A DNA stretch of 64,000 bases from Cyclina sinensis (taxonomy: Eukaryota; Mollusca; Bivalvia; Venerida; Veneridae): assembly GCA_012932295.1 (NCBI GenBank), contig JAAONU010000014.1, positions 34,317,977 to 34,381,976 of the forward strand, in the 5' to 3' direction. Each line of letters starts with the position of its first letter. Position 1 is the first letter of the stretch. Made by a program: the position numbers and the translations under genes. Shown in pieces: positions 14,501 through 24,746 of this stretch. The notes beneath the pieces were generated by a model. That model saw only the letters and a list, made by a program, of their open reading frames with translations, was not told where the DNA came from and searched no databases.

Positions 14501-17500
14501 AGCAATTTCTAGCATTTATTTTTAAATTACACGTTCCCTGAAGCAACTAAAAAGTTAAATGCTTACTCGTCAGAGCGGTGTGCATTCCGCAGCATTACGC
14601 ATTAGTGAGCAGATAATAGACTGTTCTTCACCTTACGAAAGATACTTTTATTTACTTGGTTTGAAAAACTAAGTCATGCTGTCTCGAAGTTTCTATCAAA
14701 TATGAAGGTTTTGTTTTTAAGAAATACATGAAAAAGTAATTGAAAAAAGTGTAGTTAGTAGAGAAAAAGTAGTATTAGTATTAGTAGTAGTAGCAGCAGC
14801 AGCAGCAGTAGTAACAAAAAATGTAGTAGCAGCATAAATAGTACAAAAAAGAGGTAGATGTAGCAGCAGTAGTGTTGACAGTAGTAGCAGAAGCTGGTTA
14901 AGTCGTAGACATAGAAGTAGCAGAAGTAGTAGTACTACTAGTAGTTACAGTAATAGAAGTTGTAGTAAAAATGAAAGTACAGTTTTTAGCAGTAGAACTA
15001 GTAGTAGTGGCGATGGTACATGTAGTAGTAAATGTAGTAGCTGTGGTGGTGGTGTTGATGAATAATAGTAGTAATTGTTGTTGTAATAGTGGTAGTATTA
15101 GTAAAAAGAGTGATGGTGGTGGTGGTAGTAGTAGTTGCAGCAGGAATAGTAGTAGTGGTAGCAGTAGTAGTAATTGTTGTTAATCTAGTTTTAATTGTAG
15201 AAATAAATAGTTATAGCAACAATCTGAACAACATTTTTGTTTGGTAATCTAGTAGACACATTTCAAACACTCCTTCGGTTAAAAAACAAGAAAACCCTTA
15301 TTAATCAGTGAAAATTCTAGGGAAGAAATTCACTTTACTACACTCAAAGGCACGTATGTTATGCCCCTGGTAGCATTTTCGTCTGTCTGTCCACCTGTTC
15401 GTCCGTTTGCAATTCCTTGTCCACACGTATCTCTTGAACCGGTTAAAGGAAATAATGAGGCGATGTGCAGAACGCAAGGTTCTGCTTCCACGGACCAAGT
15501 TCAAGATCAAACTGAGTCAGTGTGACTGAATATGGTGATTGATTTTTTCCCCCGCTCCGTATCCCTTGAACCGATCGAAGGAGATTGAAACTACCAGGCA
15601 GAAATTCTAATAAAAACGATATGCAGAGCGCAGGTGCCACATTATTCGGATCAAGGTCAAGGACACACGTTATATGTGGCATTTTGTGTCAGCTCTATCT
15701 CTTGGACAGAGATTGAAACTACTTTGCAGAAATATTAACTATTGTCAGATCATGTGCAGAGCGCAGATTGCTAGGATTAAGGTCAAGGTCACACTTAGTC
15801 ATTATGATTTAATTAGTATGTGATATTGAAAATACTTAGCAGAAATGTTATCCGTGCAGAGACAAAGTGCATAGTATAAGTTTCGACTGCTTTGCCTCAA
15901 GGTCATTGACACATTTAGTCTGTGTGTTTTTGTATAATTTGTAATTCTCGTGTCCGCTCAGCATCTCTCAAACTGATTGAAGGATATTTAAGCTGTGTGG
16001 TAGAAAAATGCTCGTCTGTGCGGTTGTTTCACCTTTGACAGAAATTTTTGAAAAGTGTTTGAAGGTAGCACTTATCGAAATATATAGATGTAATACTATA
16101 ATGGGATAATTGCAGACATGGGTCGTAGTCAGTGATACTTACAGGTCACTTGGCATACTTATCCTGAACTGCCTGTTTAACTAACTGTAGAACCTTGAAA
16201 GCATTATACTGACCACAAAATCTCATATATTGGCTGTTTGTGAGGTAATACACAACTTAAATACTAATCAGTAAACAATTAACATTTTGTACGTATTTGC
16301 TGACATTTTTATAATATTGTCTTTATAAATAAACCACATCATATTATTTTTCCTGTTGATAAGTGTTTATCAGTTGTGAAAACGGTATTCTACTGCCAGA
16401 AACTTCATGCATGGGTATATTGCACCTTTTCAGCAGAGCTTTTGTTGACCTATTTTATAATACTATGGTCAGGACAGGAATTTAATATAACTAAAAACAA
16501 AAATGTCATTGTTTCGCAAATTAACCGCCCTTCTGTCCGATCGTCTTATTATTCTGATACGATACATGTTTAGTGTAGTTCAGTTCGTGTCCGCCCTTTT
16601 TCAAAAATCTTCGTTCAAGCTGTATAGAATTCTGCCACTCTTATATTTCTGTTCACGTTGTAACTCTGAAACTTCGCACCAATGTTCACCAGATATAGAC
16701 AATTTTGCCAAAATATGAGCAATGGAAATTTTATTTCTTGAATAAAGACGTCGATTGTCTCAAAAGAGTTAATTTATGTACATTGTCAGTGTAATGTTAG
16801 TCAAAGAAAAACTGGACTTTGATTTAGTCTTAAAATTCTTATAAAAAATTGGCATATATGCACTCTTATAATATATATGTTGGTATTTTTGCTATAAATT
16901 TCAACACGATGCTTTTTATGGTTCGGGAATCTGGGGATTATATAGCATCTTTTTTCATAAGTACATGTATATAGAGTGATATTTAAGTGTTGTATGAAAT
17001 CAAAAGACCTAGAGTTTTTATACTTGATTTATACTAGCGACTTCAGTCCCTTTCCGAAAAAAGTGTATCTGCTTTTCCTGTTGTCTTACTCAATTTTGTT
17101 TTGAATTGAGGTGTATTTGAAAATACAGAAAATAATGTCCTTTGAAACAGGTAATATTTCATTGTCTAATGAAAAGTTTTGTAGAAATAAAAATATGGTC
17201 TCTATTCTCCCTTTAAAAAATATAGCGTCTCAATTCTCCCTTTAGAAAGCTCGTTTACCTTTGGAGCAACAAAAGCGTTCTTGCATCTAAGATGATGTTC
17301 AGCTGGTCGTGGCATGATACAAGAACTCACATATTTGATTAACAAACCGTTTGCCTTATGAAGTCATTGTCATGTCATGTCCATAGATTCTAACATGTTC
17401 TACCTATTTGGTTTGAAAGATTGTTGTACTTAAGTGATACTGAAGAATTGTTTGTGTTGTTTTTCATTTAGATGGACCAGACAATATAGACTTCAGTCCA

Positions 17501-20500
17501 AACACAACAAGTTACGAGAAAGCTGAAAACGCCAGCTTAGGGCCTGTTACCTGTACAGCCAGTTGTAATCTGGAATGTACTTTTAAATGGAACAAAGTTA
17601 GCGACAGAACAGTTGTTAGCGACAACGCTGTACTAAACCTTGGTATGTTGACACTTTCAGAAGCAGGAACATACCGTTGTACGGCAACAAGACCTGGAGG
17701 GTCTTCTGCTACAAAGGATCTTACAGTCGTTGTCCTATGTAAGTTGCCTAAGCTTTTTTTACTCACAGTCATTTATGTTAAACATTGTTTTATTTTGCAG
17801 AAGCAAAGGGACTGGCTCAAAAACATATCCCATTCCCAATCATTTTAAATTTTAATTATGAACGAAAAGAATTGAATGATATTAAACAAGTTATTACACG
17901 ATGTCAACACGTTAGATTTTAGTATAAGTCACTTGTCACTACTTAGAGAAACTTCCACGTGTCAAAGTTCAAGGTCAAAGTGCTTTGTAGTACTAAATTC
18001 ATGTCTGTCATAGACATTGATCATCGTATTATTTTGAAGTAATAAAGTGGACATGATCATGAAAAAACGATAAGTAACATACATAAAACAAAGGTCACGG
18101 TCACAACACACACAAGAAAGGTGTTTTAGTCTGATTTAAATATGACCAAAGTGCCAGAATTAATACTGATTCAGGCAGACGAAGAATAAACTGTGGCACT
18201 TCCTCTCTTCAGAAAGTCAGGAAACTAGTTTCCTCATGTCAACTGATTTTATTTCTCCAATATTTAACCTGTTTTTCAAACATTTTTAAAGGTAATCAAA
18301 GTATACAATACTGAAAATATTAAAATAACATCAAATAAACTCAAATCAAATGGTGAAAGAAAAAACACAGAAATTGCTGAATCCGATTTCAAGGTAATAT
18401 GGGACATTCCTGATAACAAAATATCTCCCTTACTCAGATAAAATGTGATAGTCATGACTTTTAGTTGTGAAAATTGTCGCTTATATATTGACTAAAAAGT
18501 TAGGATTACCAAAAAAAAAAAAAAAAAAAAAAAAAAAACAACAAAAAAAAATCCCAAACATAATGGTGTTAACAAAACATGCCACTAAACTAAATGTGAA
18601 ATCTGACTGCCATTGTTGCAAATAATTAGGCTTAATTATCACCATACCAAAAAGCAAATAGCGATGAAAGCAGAGTAATCCAAATGGAAGGACCAATGTG
18701 ATATCAGAGTGTATTCTGGGTAGATAATCCACTAATGTCCCCCATTTGTCTACAGAACATCTGCTGATTATTTCCATTGATGGTTTGTCTTCATAAGGTC
18801 TCAGATGCCTAATATCAGTTAAGTGTCGAGTTGAATCAATTTAAAATTACTTTTTAAAACGTGTTGTTCTTGTGGATTTATGCATAGTTTTCTCTCTTTT
18901 GGTTTTGGATATTGTTAATGAACTTGTTTGATAAAACTGAATTTAATTTCACCTTTAATCTCTTTATGAGCTTGATGTTTGTTAGTGGTTTCTTTTTCCA
19001 TTAAAGGACATAGCCAGTGAATTTTTCGTTATAATATCATGTTGATATAAAAAAGAATATAATCATCAAGATCTATAAAAATGTTCACATGTATCTTTGA
19101 TTTTTACAAAGGCCTTAGGTACTTGTTCGTTATTTTGAAAATTGATTTGAGTCTAAAGTCACTATAGAGTTACAAATTTAGAATCTCCACTCGGTCTTAA
19201 GTGTTGTTTTCTCGCAAATGGGAATGGCGACAAACATCGATTGTACCGGAAGTGAGTGGCAGCACAAACTGTTTTTCCGAGCTTTATTATTATGGTTGAT
19301 AAATGAAAATTTGGTATTTGTAAATTTAGTAAATGATTTCTCGAAAACAAAAAAGTAAACTCGTTAAAATACTTTAGAGGGTTAGTATTTTACAAAATGT
19401 TTTAAATGCATATAAATTTTAAATGCATGTCATCTGTCGTTTAGGGAGTACATGGCAAAGAAGTTATTGCAAAACAAATTTGTCGCTTATACGATATGTA
19501 TATGGACGCCAGTGACAAAAGTATTTTTTTCGAAATCATAAAATATCGACCAACGCATGCGAACGCGCGCGCTTATGTCCTGAGAAAAAATGTTTCGGCG
19601 TTACTTTATCGGACAGTGCTCTTTATTTCGCTTGGAATCAGACTAAGATACATATTTAAAAAAACAGTAACTATTGTATATGCAGTAAATAACTTTTAAA
19701 GTACAAGCAGAATATATCGTAACGTTTTATAAGTGAAACAACTTGGAAAAGGACAGCAGACTATCTATATTTCAACATTGCTCTAATAAATTGACGTATG
19801 TATTTACCTACACACCAGAGACATACAATATTGAACATTTAAAATAAACAGGAAATTTTGACATATTATAATGAAAATACCAAAATGACGGGGGTGACCT
19901 CCTTCGAGAAGTTATACCGAAAGAGTGGCGATGCTGGTGATGCTATGAACAAAGTAAAATGCAAGTGTTTCTCATAATTGATTCTTTCCAGAAATTCACA
20001 AAGATAACATCTTCGGGGAAATACTTAACTTAAGGTGTAATCAAAATGTCAACCCGTGAAATGTATTAACAGCCTAGCGCTAAAAATAACCAATTGCTGT
20101 CTCAGTTTCTGAATATTTCTATTCTTAACATTCTATACTTATATGTCTATTGTAAATGTTTTGTATCCATGTTGCTTACACAATATTGAAATAAATCTAT
20201 CTATCTATAACATTTCTGCCCAAAATTTGCCGCTCAGCATGTTTTTTGGGGACGCGACTCTTGCTTTCCACATTTGGAAGCTTTTCTTCTTCAGTGGAAA
20301 ATTCCTTGCAACATTTTCGTCCTAAAACATATCACAAAGGGGTATTCAGTTCTAGGTTTATATATAAACCATACCTAGTGCATGTTACTGAACATTTCAA
20401 AGAATGCATTATTGTATGAAATATCTGTTGTTGTTGTTTTCCATTCAGTATTTTCAGGCCTTAGACATTTTTTTAAACATTAATAAACCTATTTGTACAT

Positions 20501-23500
20501 TTACTTAAGATTGTGACGTTATTGTCAGCACATCACAGCGACGTTTAAGAAAATATGAAGTGATTTTCATACTTCTGTTAGTCATATTTTTTTGAAAAAC
20601 AGTTTTGAACATGGTTCTCAAATAATACTAATTAGATTGTTAAATGTTTCAGGCATGACTGCAATGTTACCGAAATACTGTTCAAGAACTGTCGTGTATA
20701 TCCAGTCGTGTCATAACTTTAAAACACGTCATTTTACAGCTGTTTTCTTTTATATTTATTTAAACTCGAAGAAAAAAATCTTATTGAGGTGTATTTTCCA
20801 ATGGCTGACTTACAGTACACAAGAGCACTGTTTAGTACTTGAAGCAGGCCGATGTCAACGTAACGCCTCCTAAACCAATAGTAGGATACTAAGTCATCGC
20901 GCACCTGTTTTATGTTCTCTCGTGGATCAACAATCCATGCTTGAAAAGGTAAAACGGTCTTTTTCAATAGGAAATCTGTACAGTTACAAAAAATCATGTT
21001 GTGCACCGAAGGTTGGCTGGCGTGCTTTGTATTGCAAAATTCTAGTTTAGGCCTGAAAACGGGTGAAAAATTTTTTCTGAATGCATGGTGAATTTTGCAA
21101 CTCTACAGATTTCTTATTGAAAAAGACCATTTTACCTTTCGAGGGACGGATTGTTGACAAAAAAAGGGTCCGTGAGAGAGCATAAAACAGGTGCGCGATG
21201 ACGAAGTATCCTACTATTTTAAACGTCAAATTGCAGAATGTGATTCATTTTCTCGACGTAGTCACCACCTGTGGGTACACACTTTTAATGTCTATGTAAC
21301 CACTGGTTATATGTAACCTTGAACCAGTCCTCACTAAATGATGAAATAATTGCTTTTGATTTGATGACTTTCTGTGTAATTTCATTCTAAAGTTGTTTCA
21401 CAACGTTATCCTCTTAGTTCGTCCTGAACGTCCGGAAATAATGAAAGTCCATAGATGTCTGACGACCTGGTATTTTATCATCCTAGGTTCTACCGTCCTT
21501 AACTCGTTCAAACTGTTTGTACATAAATGTCTTTCCACACGCTGGTAATGTATCCATGTTTTTAATTTGTTAAAGTCTTTCCGCCGGAAACAGCTTTAGT
21601 CCGTAAAAAAATGTACAACGGAACGTAACTCGATAATTATCGTGCGTTGGCGTCACGCGATTTTGTGAAGGTATGGCAATAAAACGTTGTTGTGAGGTAA
21701 CCGTTCAACACATTGTCTTCAAACTCAGAAAATGACATCGAGGCGTGACGCTACTGTCAGGTGCTTTCGTGCCAAAATTGCCTTACGTCTGACTATGTAA
21801 CAGGTCAATGTTATTTTAAATGTTTAAACCGGTAGAACTTATTGTTTTTGTGGTAGGTAGAAAACTCTGGTCATTGAAAGGTAATTTGTAAAAAGCTGGT
21901 GTCCTTTGTACTATTGGATCGATTGTATTGATCCAACAATAAAACGAGTATGTCTAGCAATATATATGTTTCACTGTCTCACTGTTTTCTACTTATACAC
22001 GTTTATATATACATCTTTAATGTTTGCTATTACTCTTTGTATTCGATATTTAAAATATTATTTTATTTCATTTCAGATTTCACAATACAGTCTTTCTACA
22101 TAGAAGGACATCATAGTGAAAAAAATGTAACAGTTGATGAACACGATACACAAATACATTTCAAATGCATTGTTGACAGTAACGCTGAAAGCACCATGAC
22201 AATAATGTTTGGAAATGACAAACTGATGAAACAAAGCAATGTCACGTCTTTGTCATATTCCAGACGGGACGTCTCTTGCTATGATGCCGGTGTGTATACA
22301 TGTGAAGCAAGCAATGGTTATACTAGAATAATTAGTGACGGTGTCACAATGTTTGTCAGATGTAAGTTGTCTACTTTCTACATCTAGTAAAACAAACAAA
22401 CAAAAAAGAATTTTGAGGACAGTGACGATAACTTCAGGAAGTATTCAAGCTTGAGGAAAGAAAAAAAATATATATGCCCACAATCTGAAATACCTTTATT
22501 AGTTGATATCGAACAAAACCACTAGTTTTGGATGAAATAACCAGTTTTCAATTATTTTTTGACAAAGGTACTCTTGACGAGTACTCATCGAATAAGCTAC
22601 TTATAAAGAGTTGCCATTGTTTATATGCTTGTTACAGCATCTCCTATGTAAAACCTACTGAATATAAGTTACTGTTCTTAAACGCACTCTATTTAAAAAA
22701 ATAATAAAGAGACTACTGATGTTATGTTTAAGCTACATTTTTGCAGTATAGATATAACCTTTACTTCTTGTTTTTACTGATGCATATTTTATATAAAAGC
22801 AATGCGACTTATAAACGAGCGATCAGTCAACAGTGTAGACTGATAAATTGATAGAATCAGTCTGGACAACTGTCAGAAATACATTTTCTGTCTGTCCTGT
22901 AAAATTGCTTACGTGATAGAGGACTGTAGGCTCTTTACTCGGTATAAATGAAGAACATGTTAATTGTCTTTTTGTAGGTTCCCCACGTCCATTCCGGCAG
23001 ATGCGTAGTAATATAACAACTTACCTTTACAATGCTGTAACACTTAGTTTCACTGCCTTAGCCTATCCTGAACCTGGCCCTAAGGGGTTTGCTTGGCACA
23101 AGATAAATGGAGAAAGATGGTTACCTTTGCTGAGTAATGCCGATTTGAAAATATCATCTTCAGATCTACAGAGTAACCTGACAATTTTCAATGTTTCAGA
23201 AGAGGACTTTGGGCAATATAAAGTGGTTGTAAGAAACAAAATTGGGACTTATGAGCAGTATATATTTCTTTCTGAGAGAAAAGGTGTGTTTGACTGATAT
23301 GTCACGAGGTTTTATACAGTATATACAAGAATTAGAAAAAAGGTTACAATTAAAGAAGTAAAGAAGAGGTAATATCCATAGATATTGTTTTGTCGATATG
23401 TTACATTTTACATTTGTTGAGTAGTTTAATTTGAAAATTTCAACTTGAATGAATTACGTTGTAGAACGATCTTTAAAAATGTTTCAAAATTGTAATGATT

Positions 23501-24746
23501 GTTGCCTTTCTGTTAACAACAAGAACACTTGAAAAATAATATTATGATAATGACAAATTTATAATGAAATATGTTTTACTAGTAATCCATTTTTCCTGAT
23601 ACGATTTTCTTTTATTCTTTACCACATGTAAGATTTTCTTTGTTCAGATAAATATCACGCAATTCAAATTTTACAATCTTCTCTAGATAAACAGGACTCA
23701 CATAGAGAAAACAACATTTCTCAATCAGACAAAACAGCCCTAATAGTTGGCATTTCTCTGGGGACAGTCATTGCAATTTGTGTAACGTCCTTTATCATTT
23801 CAAAAGCACGATTACTACGCAAAGGTATCTACAGTTCTACTAGCCAATTTTTATGTCTGTATCTAAATAAAATAGCTATGACATATTTACTTAATCCATT
23901 TATGCCCAGTGGATTATGCCATCCTTGTTAGTTGGACAAGCCTATTTTCAGTTAAAAGGATATCTGGTATATATTTTCAATTTCATTCTATTTAGGACAG
24001 AAAGTCATTTATGCAAACAGTGTAGATCCTGAATAGATGTCGCAAATTGCGGCGTCTGATCTGGGTCTGCATTATTTACCTATGTCTAATTTTGTGGACG
24101 CTAGGCATTAATGGGTTAAAATCTTGAAACATGCAAGATACACCAATATATTACACAAGCATGTACACGAAATACTTATTATTAGCAAAATATATTTAGT
24201 ATAGCAAAACATTCTACCGAAAAAGAATAAGGAAATAAAAGCGTTCAGCTATTTGGTGCTAAGGTTGCAAGTATGTAAACCACCTAGATTATAATATTAT
24301 TATGTATTTATTTTACAGGATCGAAACCGCAAGGAGGAACACCAATGCAAAAGTAAGCCCTTAATGATGTTATTCCTCTGTCCTTACATGAATATGATAA
24401 TTATAGTTACATGCATCGGTGAGTAATATTTATCTTTTTTTAGAAGCATTAAACCTTCTAACCTTTTAAAAACATTTTTGAAATCCCTCATAACTCGACA
24501 CTTTGATATGGTTCATATTTTGTTGCTTTAAAGAAAAGCTCATTCAAAAGTGTGAAAGCAAAATAAAGTCCTTTGTTTCAAACTTATTTCAGTACATACG
24601 CTAACCTATCTTTTGCACCGGAGGCCACTGAAGGACAAGGTTATGAACAAGAAGCCGGAGATTTCACTGCCTTACAATATACAGATCTGTGCCGATATGA
24701 AAACAGCGAAAAAGACACATATGATGTCATAAAAAGTCATAGCTAA
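5437..24746 (+). CDS. Ig-superfamily receptor with tyrosine-motif tail
   Basis: Ten exons (5437-5503, 10047-10373, 11403-11729, 12235-12543, 17472-17738, 22077-22361, 22978-23283, 23648-23824, 24319-24352, 24593-24746) join in one frame of 2,253 bases, giving 750 residues and a TAA stop. The layout is a signal peptide (1-22), six Ig-like domains, one per exon (about 23-629), a linker, a membrane helix (about 660-681) with a basic stop-transfer segment, and a 69-residue cytoplasmic tail. The tail has YANL (Tyr702), YTDL (Tyr729), YENS (Tyr735) and YDVI (Tyr743). L-x-Y729-x-x-L fits the ITIM pattern. Y729xxL and Y743xxI are ten residues apart, which fits ITAM spacing. In known receptors these recruit SH2-domain proteins. 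Nearly all introns are phase 1, as usual for Ig exons. The ligand is unknown. Adhesion or immune recognition is inferred. A skipped or alternative exon in the long introns cannot be excluded. Confidence 0.85.
5504..6429. other. Ig receptor intron 1, first part
   Basis: This is AT-rich intronic sequence. No exon with matching phase and no repeat with clear boundaries was found. Confidence 0.4.
6430..7065. repeat. Tandem GTGACCTTGAC repeat ending in poly(C)
   Basis: About four diverged units of roughly 120-160 bp each contain GTGACCTTGA (near 6442, 6597, 6730 and 6876) followed by a 'ACAAGGGCAACA' block. The array ends with a GACGGACGGACC block and a run of about twenty C (7040-7060). The opposite-strand order (poly(G), then GTTACAGTC, then CCGTCCGTC) is the usual layout of a widespread clam repeat. 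A poly(G)-GTTACAGTC junction recurs at 54555-54585. Confidence 0.6.
7066..8117. other. Intronic sequence with repeat fragments
   Basis: No exon-like frame with matching splice sites was seen. A short fragment at 7795-7850 (AACTAGGTCACCATCTCAGATC) belongs to the same family as 2885-3450. Confidence 0.4.
8118..8536 (+). repeat. Dispersed 0.42-kb element, copy 1
   Basis: This block is about 90% identical by eye to 29853-30272 in the same orientation, running from GTTATTTATA...AGCCAATGACACTG to GATGTTTAGGATATGAT...CAGATTG. Near the right end is a GGTCAC...GTGACC palindrome. There is no open frame. It is a non-autonomous mobile element of unknown class. Clear terminal inverted repeats were not seen. 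Confidence 0.75.
8537..10046. other. Ig receptor intron 1, last part
   Basis: Positions 8580-8860 hold a degraded fragment of the AGGTCAC repeat family. The remainder is AT-rich without recognisable exons. The segment ends in a pyrimidine-rich tract and TTTCAG, the acceptor of exon 2. Confidence 0.4.
10047..10373 (+). CDS. Ig receptor exon 2: Ig domain 1
   Basis: The exon has 109 codons between a TTTTTCAG acceptor and an ACAG|GTAAGC donor, phase 1 to phase 1. It has a B-strand Cys (FKC), a C-strand Trp (GKW) and an F-strand Cys (IQC). Two extra cysteines in the middle (NSC, IGC) could form a second disulfide. There is one N-x-T/S site just before the B strand and another in the centre. Confidence 0.85.
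10630..10980. repeat. Degraded clam-type repeat in intron 2
   Basis: Blocks such as TTGTCCGTTATTAATCC, TACGTCCGTTGGTCTGC and a terminal GTGCTCAGGTGAGCT resemble the GTCCGTC / AGCTCAGCTGAGCAC repeat family seen at 31440-32215. The copy is too decayed to fix its ends. Confidence 0.45.
11403..11729 (+). CDS. Ig receptor exon 3: Ig domain 2, atypical
   Basis: The exon has 109 codons, phase 1 to phase 1 (CTATTTAG acceptor, TTAG|GTAAGT donor). The E-D-A-G-x-Y signature before the F strand is clear. The position where Cys should follow Y-x reads Ile (IYII), and the B-strand Cys position reads Asp (KFDL). Cysteines occur instead at the edges (RWRC near the start, TKCIC near the end). These could pair across the domain ends, but this is inference. 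Confidence 0.8.
12235..12543 (+). CDS. Ig receptor exon 4: Ig domain 3
   Basis: The exon has 103 codons, phase 1 in and out, with acceptor CTTCAAG and donor ATGT|GTAAGC. It is a canonical C2-type domain: LSC (B strand), YSW (C strand), LTLSN, KDDAKKQFTC (F strand). Several N-x-S/T sequons suggest glycosylation. Confidence 0.88.
12840..13620. repeat. Degenerate GTCCGTC/GACCTTGAC repeat in intron 4
   Basis: The copy begins with TGTCCCCGAAGTATATAG and GTCCGTCTGACAGTCCG blocks and continues with two units holding 'TATGACCTTGATCCC' and 'CCTTGACCTTGATG'. It ends with CATCCGTCCGTCTGACCG near 13590. The order matches the better preserved element at 27391-27920. Confidence 0.6.
13360..14160. repeat. 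Inverted-repeat (fold-back) unit in intron 4
   Basis: A block at 13360-13406 (TACGAATTCCTC, then ACGTATGAATATG) reappears as its reverse complement at 14102-14160 (CATATTCATACGTA, then GAGGAATTCGTA). This gives arms of about 50 bp around 0.7 kb. The interior holds parts of the neighbouring GTCCGTC repeat and a GGACGGACGAACGG block. It is probably a MITE or a fold-back element. Confidence 0.6.
14757..15190. repeat. Degenerate trinucleotide (GTA/GCA)n microsatellite
   Basis: About 430 bp of imperfect AGT/AGC/GGT triplets. The long frames across it are low-complexity artefacts (runs of Ser, Gly and Val). Confidence 0.9.
15355..16040. repeat. Diverged tandem repeat with CTTGAACCGRT units
   Basis: The block opens with GCCCCTGGTAGCATTTTCG and GTCTGTCTGTCC. 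Units of roughly 150 bp follow, each with TCTCTTGAACCG-like, GCAGAAAT-like, TGTGCAGAGCGCA-like and AAGGTCAAGG-like parts (near 15430, 15565, 15700 and 15965). Its architecture resembles the clam repeat at 27391-27920, but its sequence differs. Confidence 0.6.
16041..17471. other. Intron 4 remainder, nothing recognised
   Basis: This is AT-rich DNA with short frames only. It ends in a TTTTCATTTAG acceptor. Confidence 0.4.
17472..17738 (+). CDS. Ig receptor exon 5: Ig domain 4
   Basis: The exon has 89 codons, phase 1 in and out. It begins Y-G-P-D, a common opening of C2 domains in nephrin/CD22-like proteins. It has VTC (B strand), FKW (C strand) and SEAGTYRC (F strand). An extra Cys pair (SCNLEC) lies between the B and C strands. 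Confidence 0.88.
17739..20876. other. Ig receptor intron 5, no exon seen
   Basis: The intron includes a 40-bp A-rich run at 18511-18550 and an AGGTCAAAG/AGGTCACGGTCAC fragment near 17970-18100. No Ig-type frame with suitable splice sites was found. Confidence 0.45.
20877..21217. repeat. Fold-back repeat with about 120-bp arms
   Basis: GTAGGATACTAAGTCATCGC at 20881-20900 returns as its reverse complement at 21194-21213. The similarity continues inward through CGCACCTGTTTTATG, AACAATCC, AAAGGTAAAA and GGTCTTTTTCAATA to about 21090. The arms enclose about 90 bp. The unit abuts mariner transposase remains and may be the duplicated terminus of that element. Confidence 0.75.
21230..21790 (-). pseudogene. 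Decayed mariner-like transposase C-terminus
   Basis: On the minus strand, about 21235-21345 reads as a tract with D-W-F-K, N-Q-W-L, KCVPTGG and DYVEKMN, broken by a stop. This is the usual C-terminal signature of mariner-type transposases (KC...GGDYVEK). Sequence further right on the same strand is probably the rest of the gene, but frames are broken and I cannot place the catalytic residues. Confidence 0.55.
22077..22361 (+). CDS. Ig receptor exon 6: Ig domain 5
   Basis: The exon has 95 codons, phase 1 in and out (TTTCAG acceptor, CAGAT|GTAAGT donor). It has a B-strand FKC and an F-strand YDAGVYTC. The C-strand Trp appears to be replaced (TIMFGN). An extra Cys sits just before the F strand (VSC). 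N-x-T sequons are present. Confidence 0.87.
22362..22977. other. Ig receptor intron 6
   Basis: This is AT-rich intronic DNA without recognisable features. Confidence 0.4.
22978..23283 (+). CDS. Ig receptor exon 7: Ig domain 6, cysteine-free core
   Basis: The exon has 102 codons, phase 1 in and out. The fold signature is visible (VTLSF, FAWHK, SNLTIFNVSEEDFGQYKV), but both disulfide positions are changed: the B-strand position reads Phe and the F-strand position reads Val. The C-strand Trp is kept. As the membrane-proximal domain it leads directly into the linker and membrane exon. Confidence 0.85.
23648..23824 (+). CDS. Ig receptor exon 8: linker and transmembrane helix
   Basis: The exon has 59 codons, phase 1 in and out (GTTCAG acceptor, CAAAG|GTATCT donor). 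A polar linker with one N-x-S sequon is followed by about 22 hydrophobic residues containing G-I-S-L-G-T, then the basic K-A-R-L-L-R-K stop-transfer segment. Confidence 0.85.
24319..24352 (+). CDS. Ig receptor exon 9: juxtamembrane micro-exon
   Basis: A 34-bp exon lies between TTTTACAG and A|GTAAGC. It changes the frame phase from 1 to 2, as required by the last exon, and encodes a Gly/Pro/Gln-rich juxtamembrane stretch. Confidence 0.75.
24593..24746 (+). CDS. Ig receptor exon 10: signalling tail and stop
   Basis: Entered in phase 2 after TTATTTCAG, the exon encodes a 51-residue end with Tyr702 (YANL), Tyr717 (YEQE), Tyr729 (YTDL), Tyr735 (YENS) and Tyr743 (YDVI), then TAA at 24744-24746. 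YxxL/I pairs with ITAM-compatible spacing and an LxYxxL ITIM-type site occur together. No strong polyadenylation signal was spotted just downstream. Confidence 0.82.

Noticed and set aside
14971..15183. Frame rich in Val, Ser and Gly
   Set aside because: Low-complexity trinucleotide repeat.
15301..15682. Minus-strand frames of 69 and 79 codons
   Set aside because: They lie wholly within the CTTGAACCG tandem repeat.
18481..18777. Minus-strand frame with a Phe-rich run
   Set aside because: The Phe run is a translated poly(A) tract. There are no motifs or splice support.
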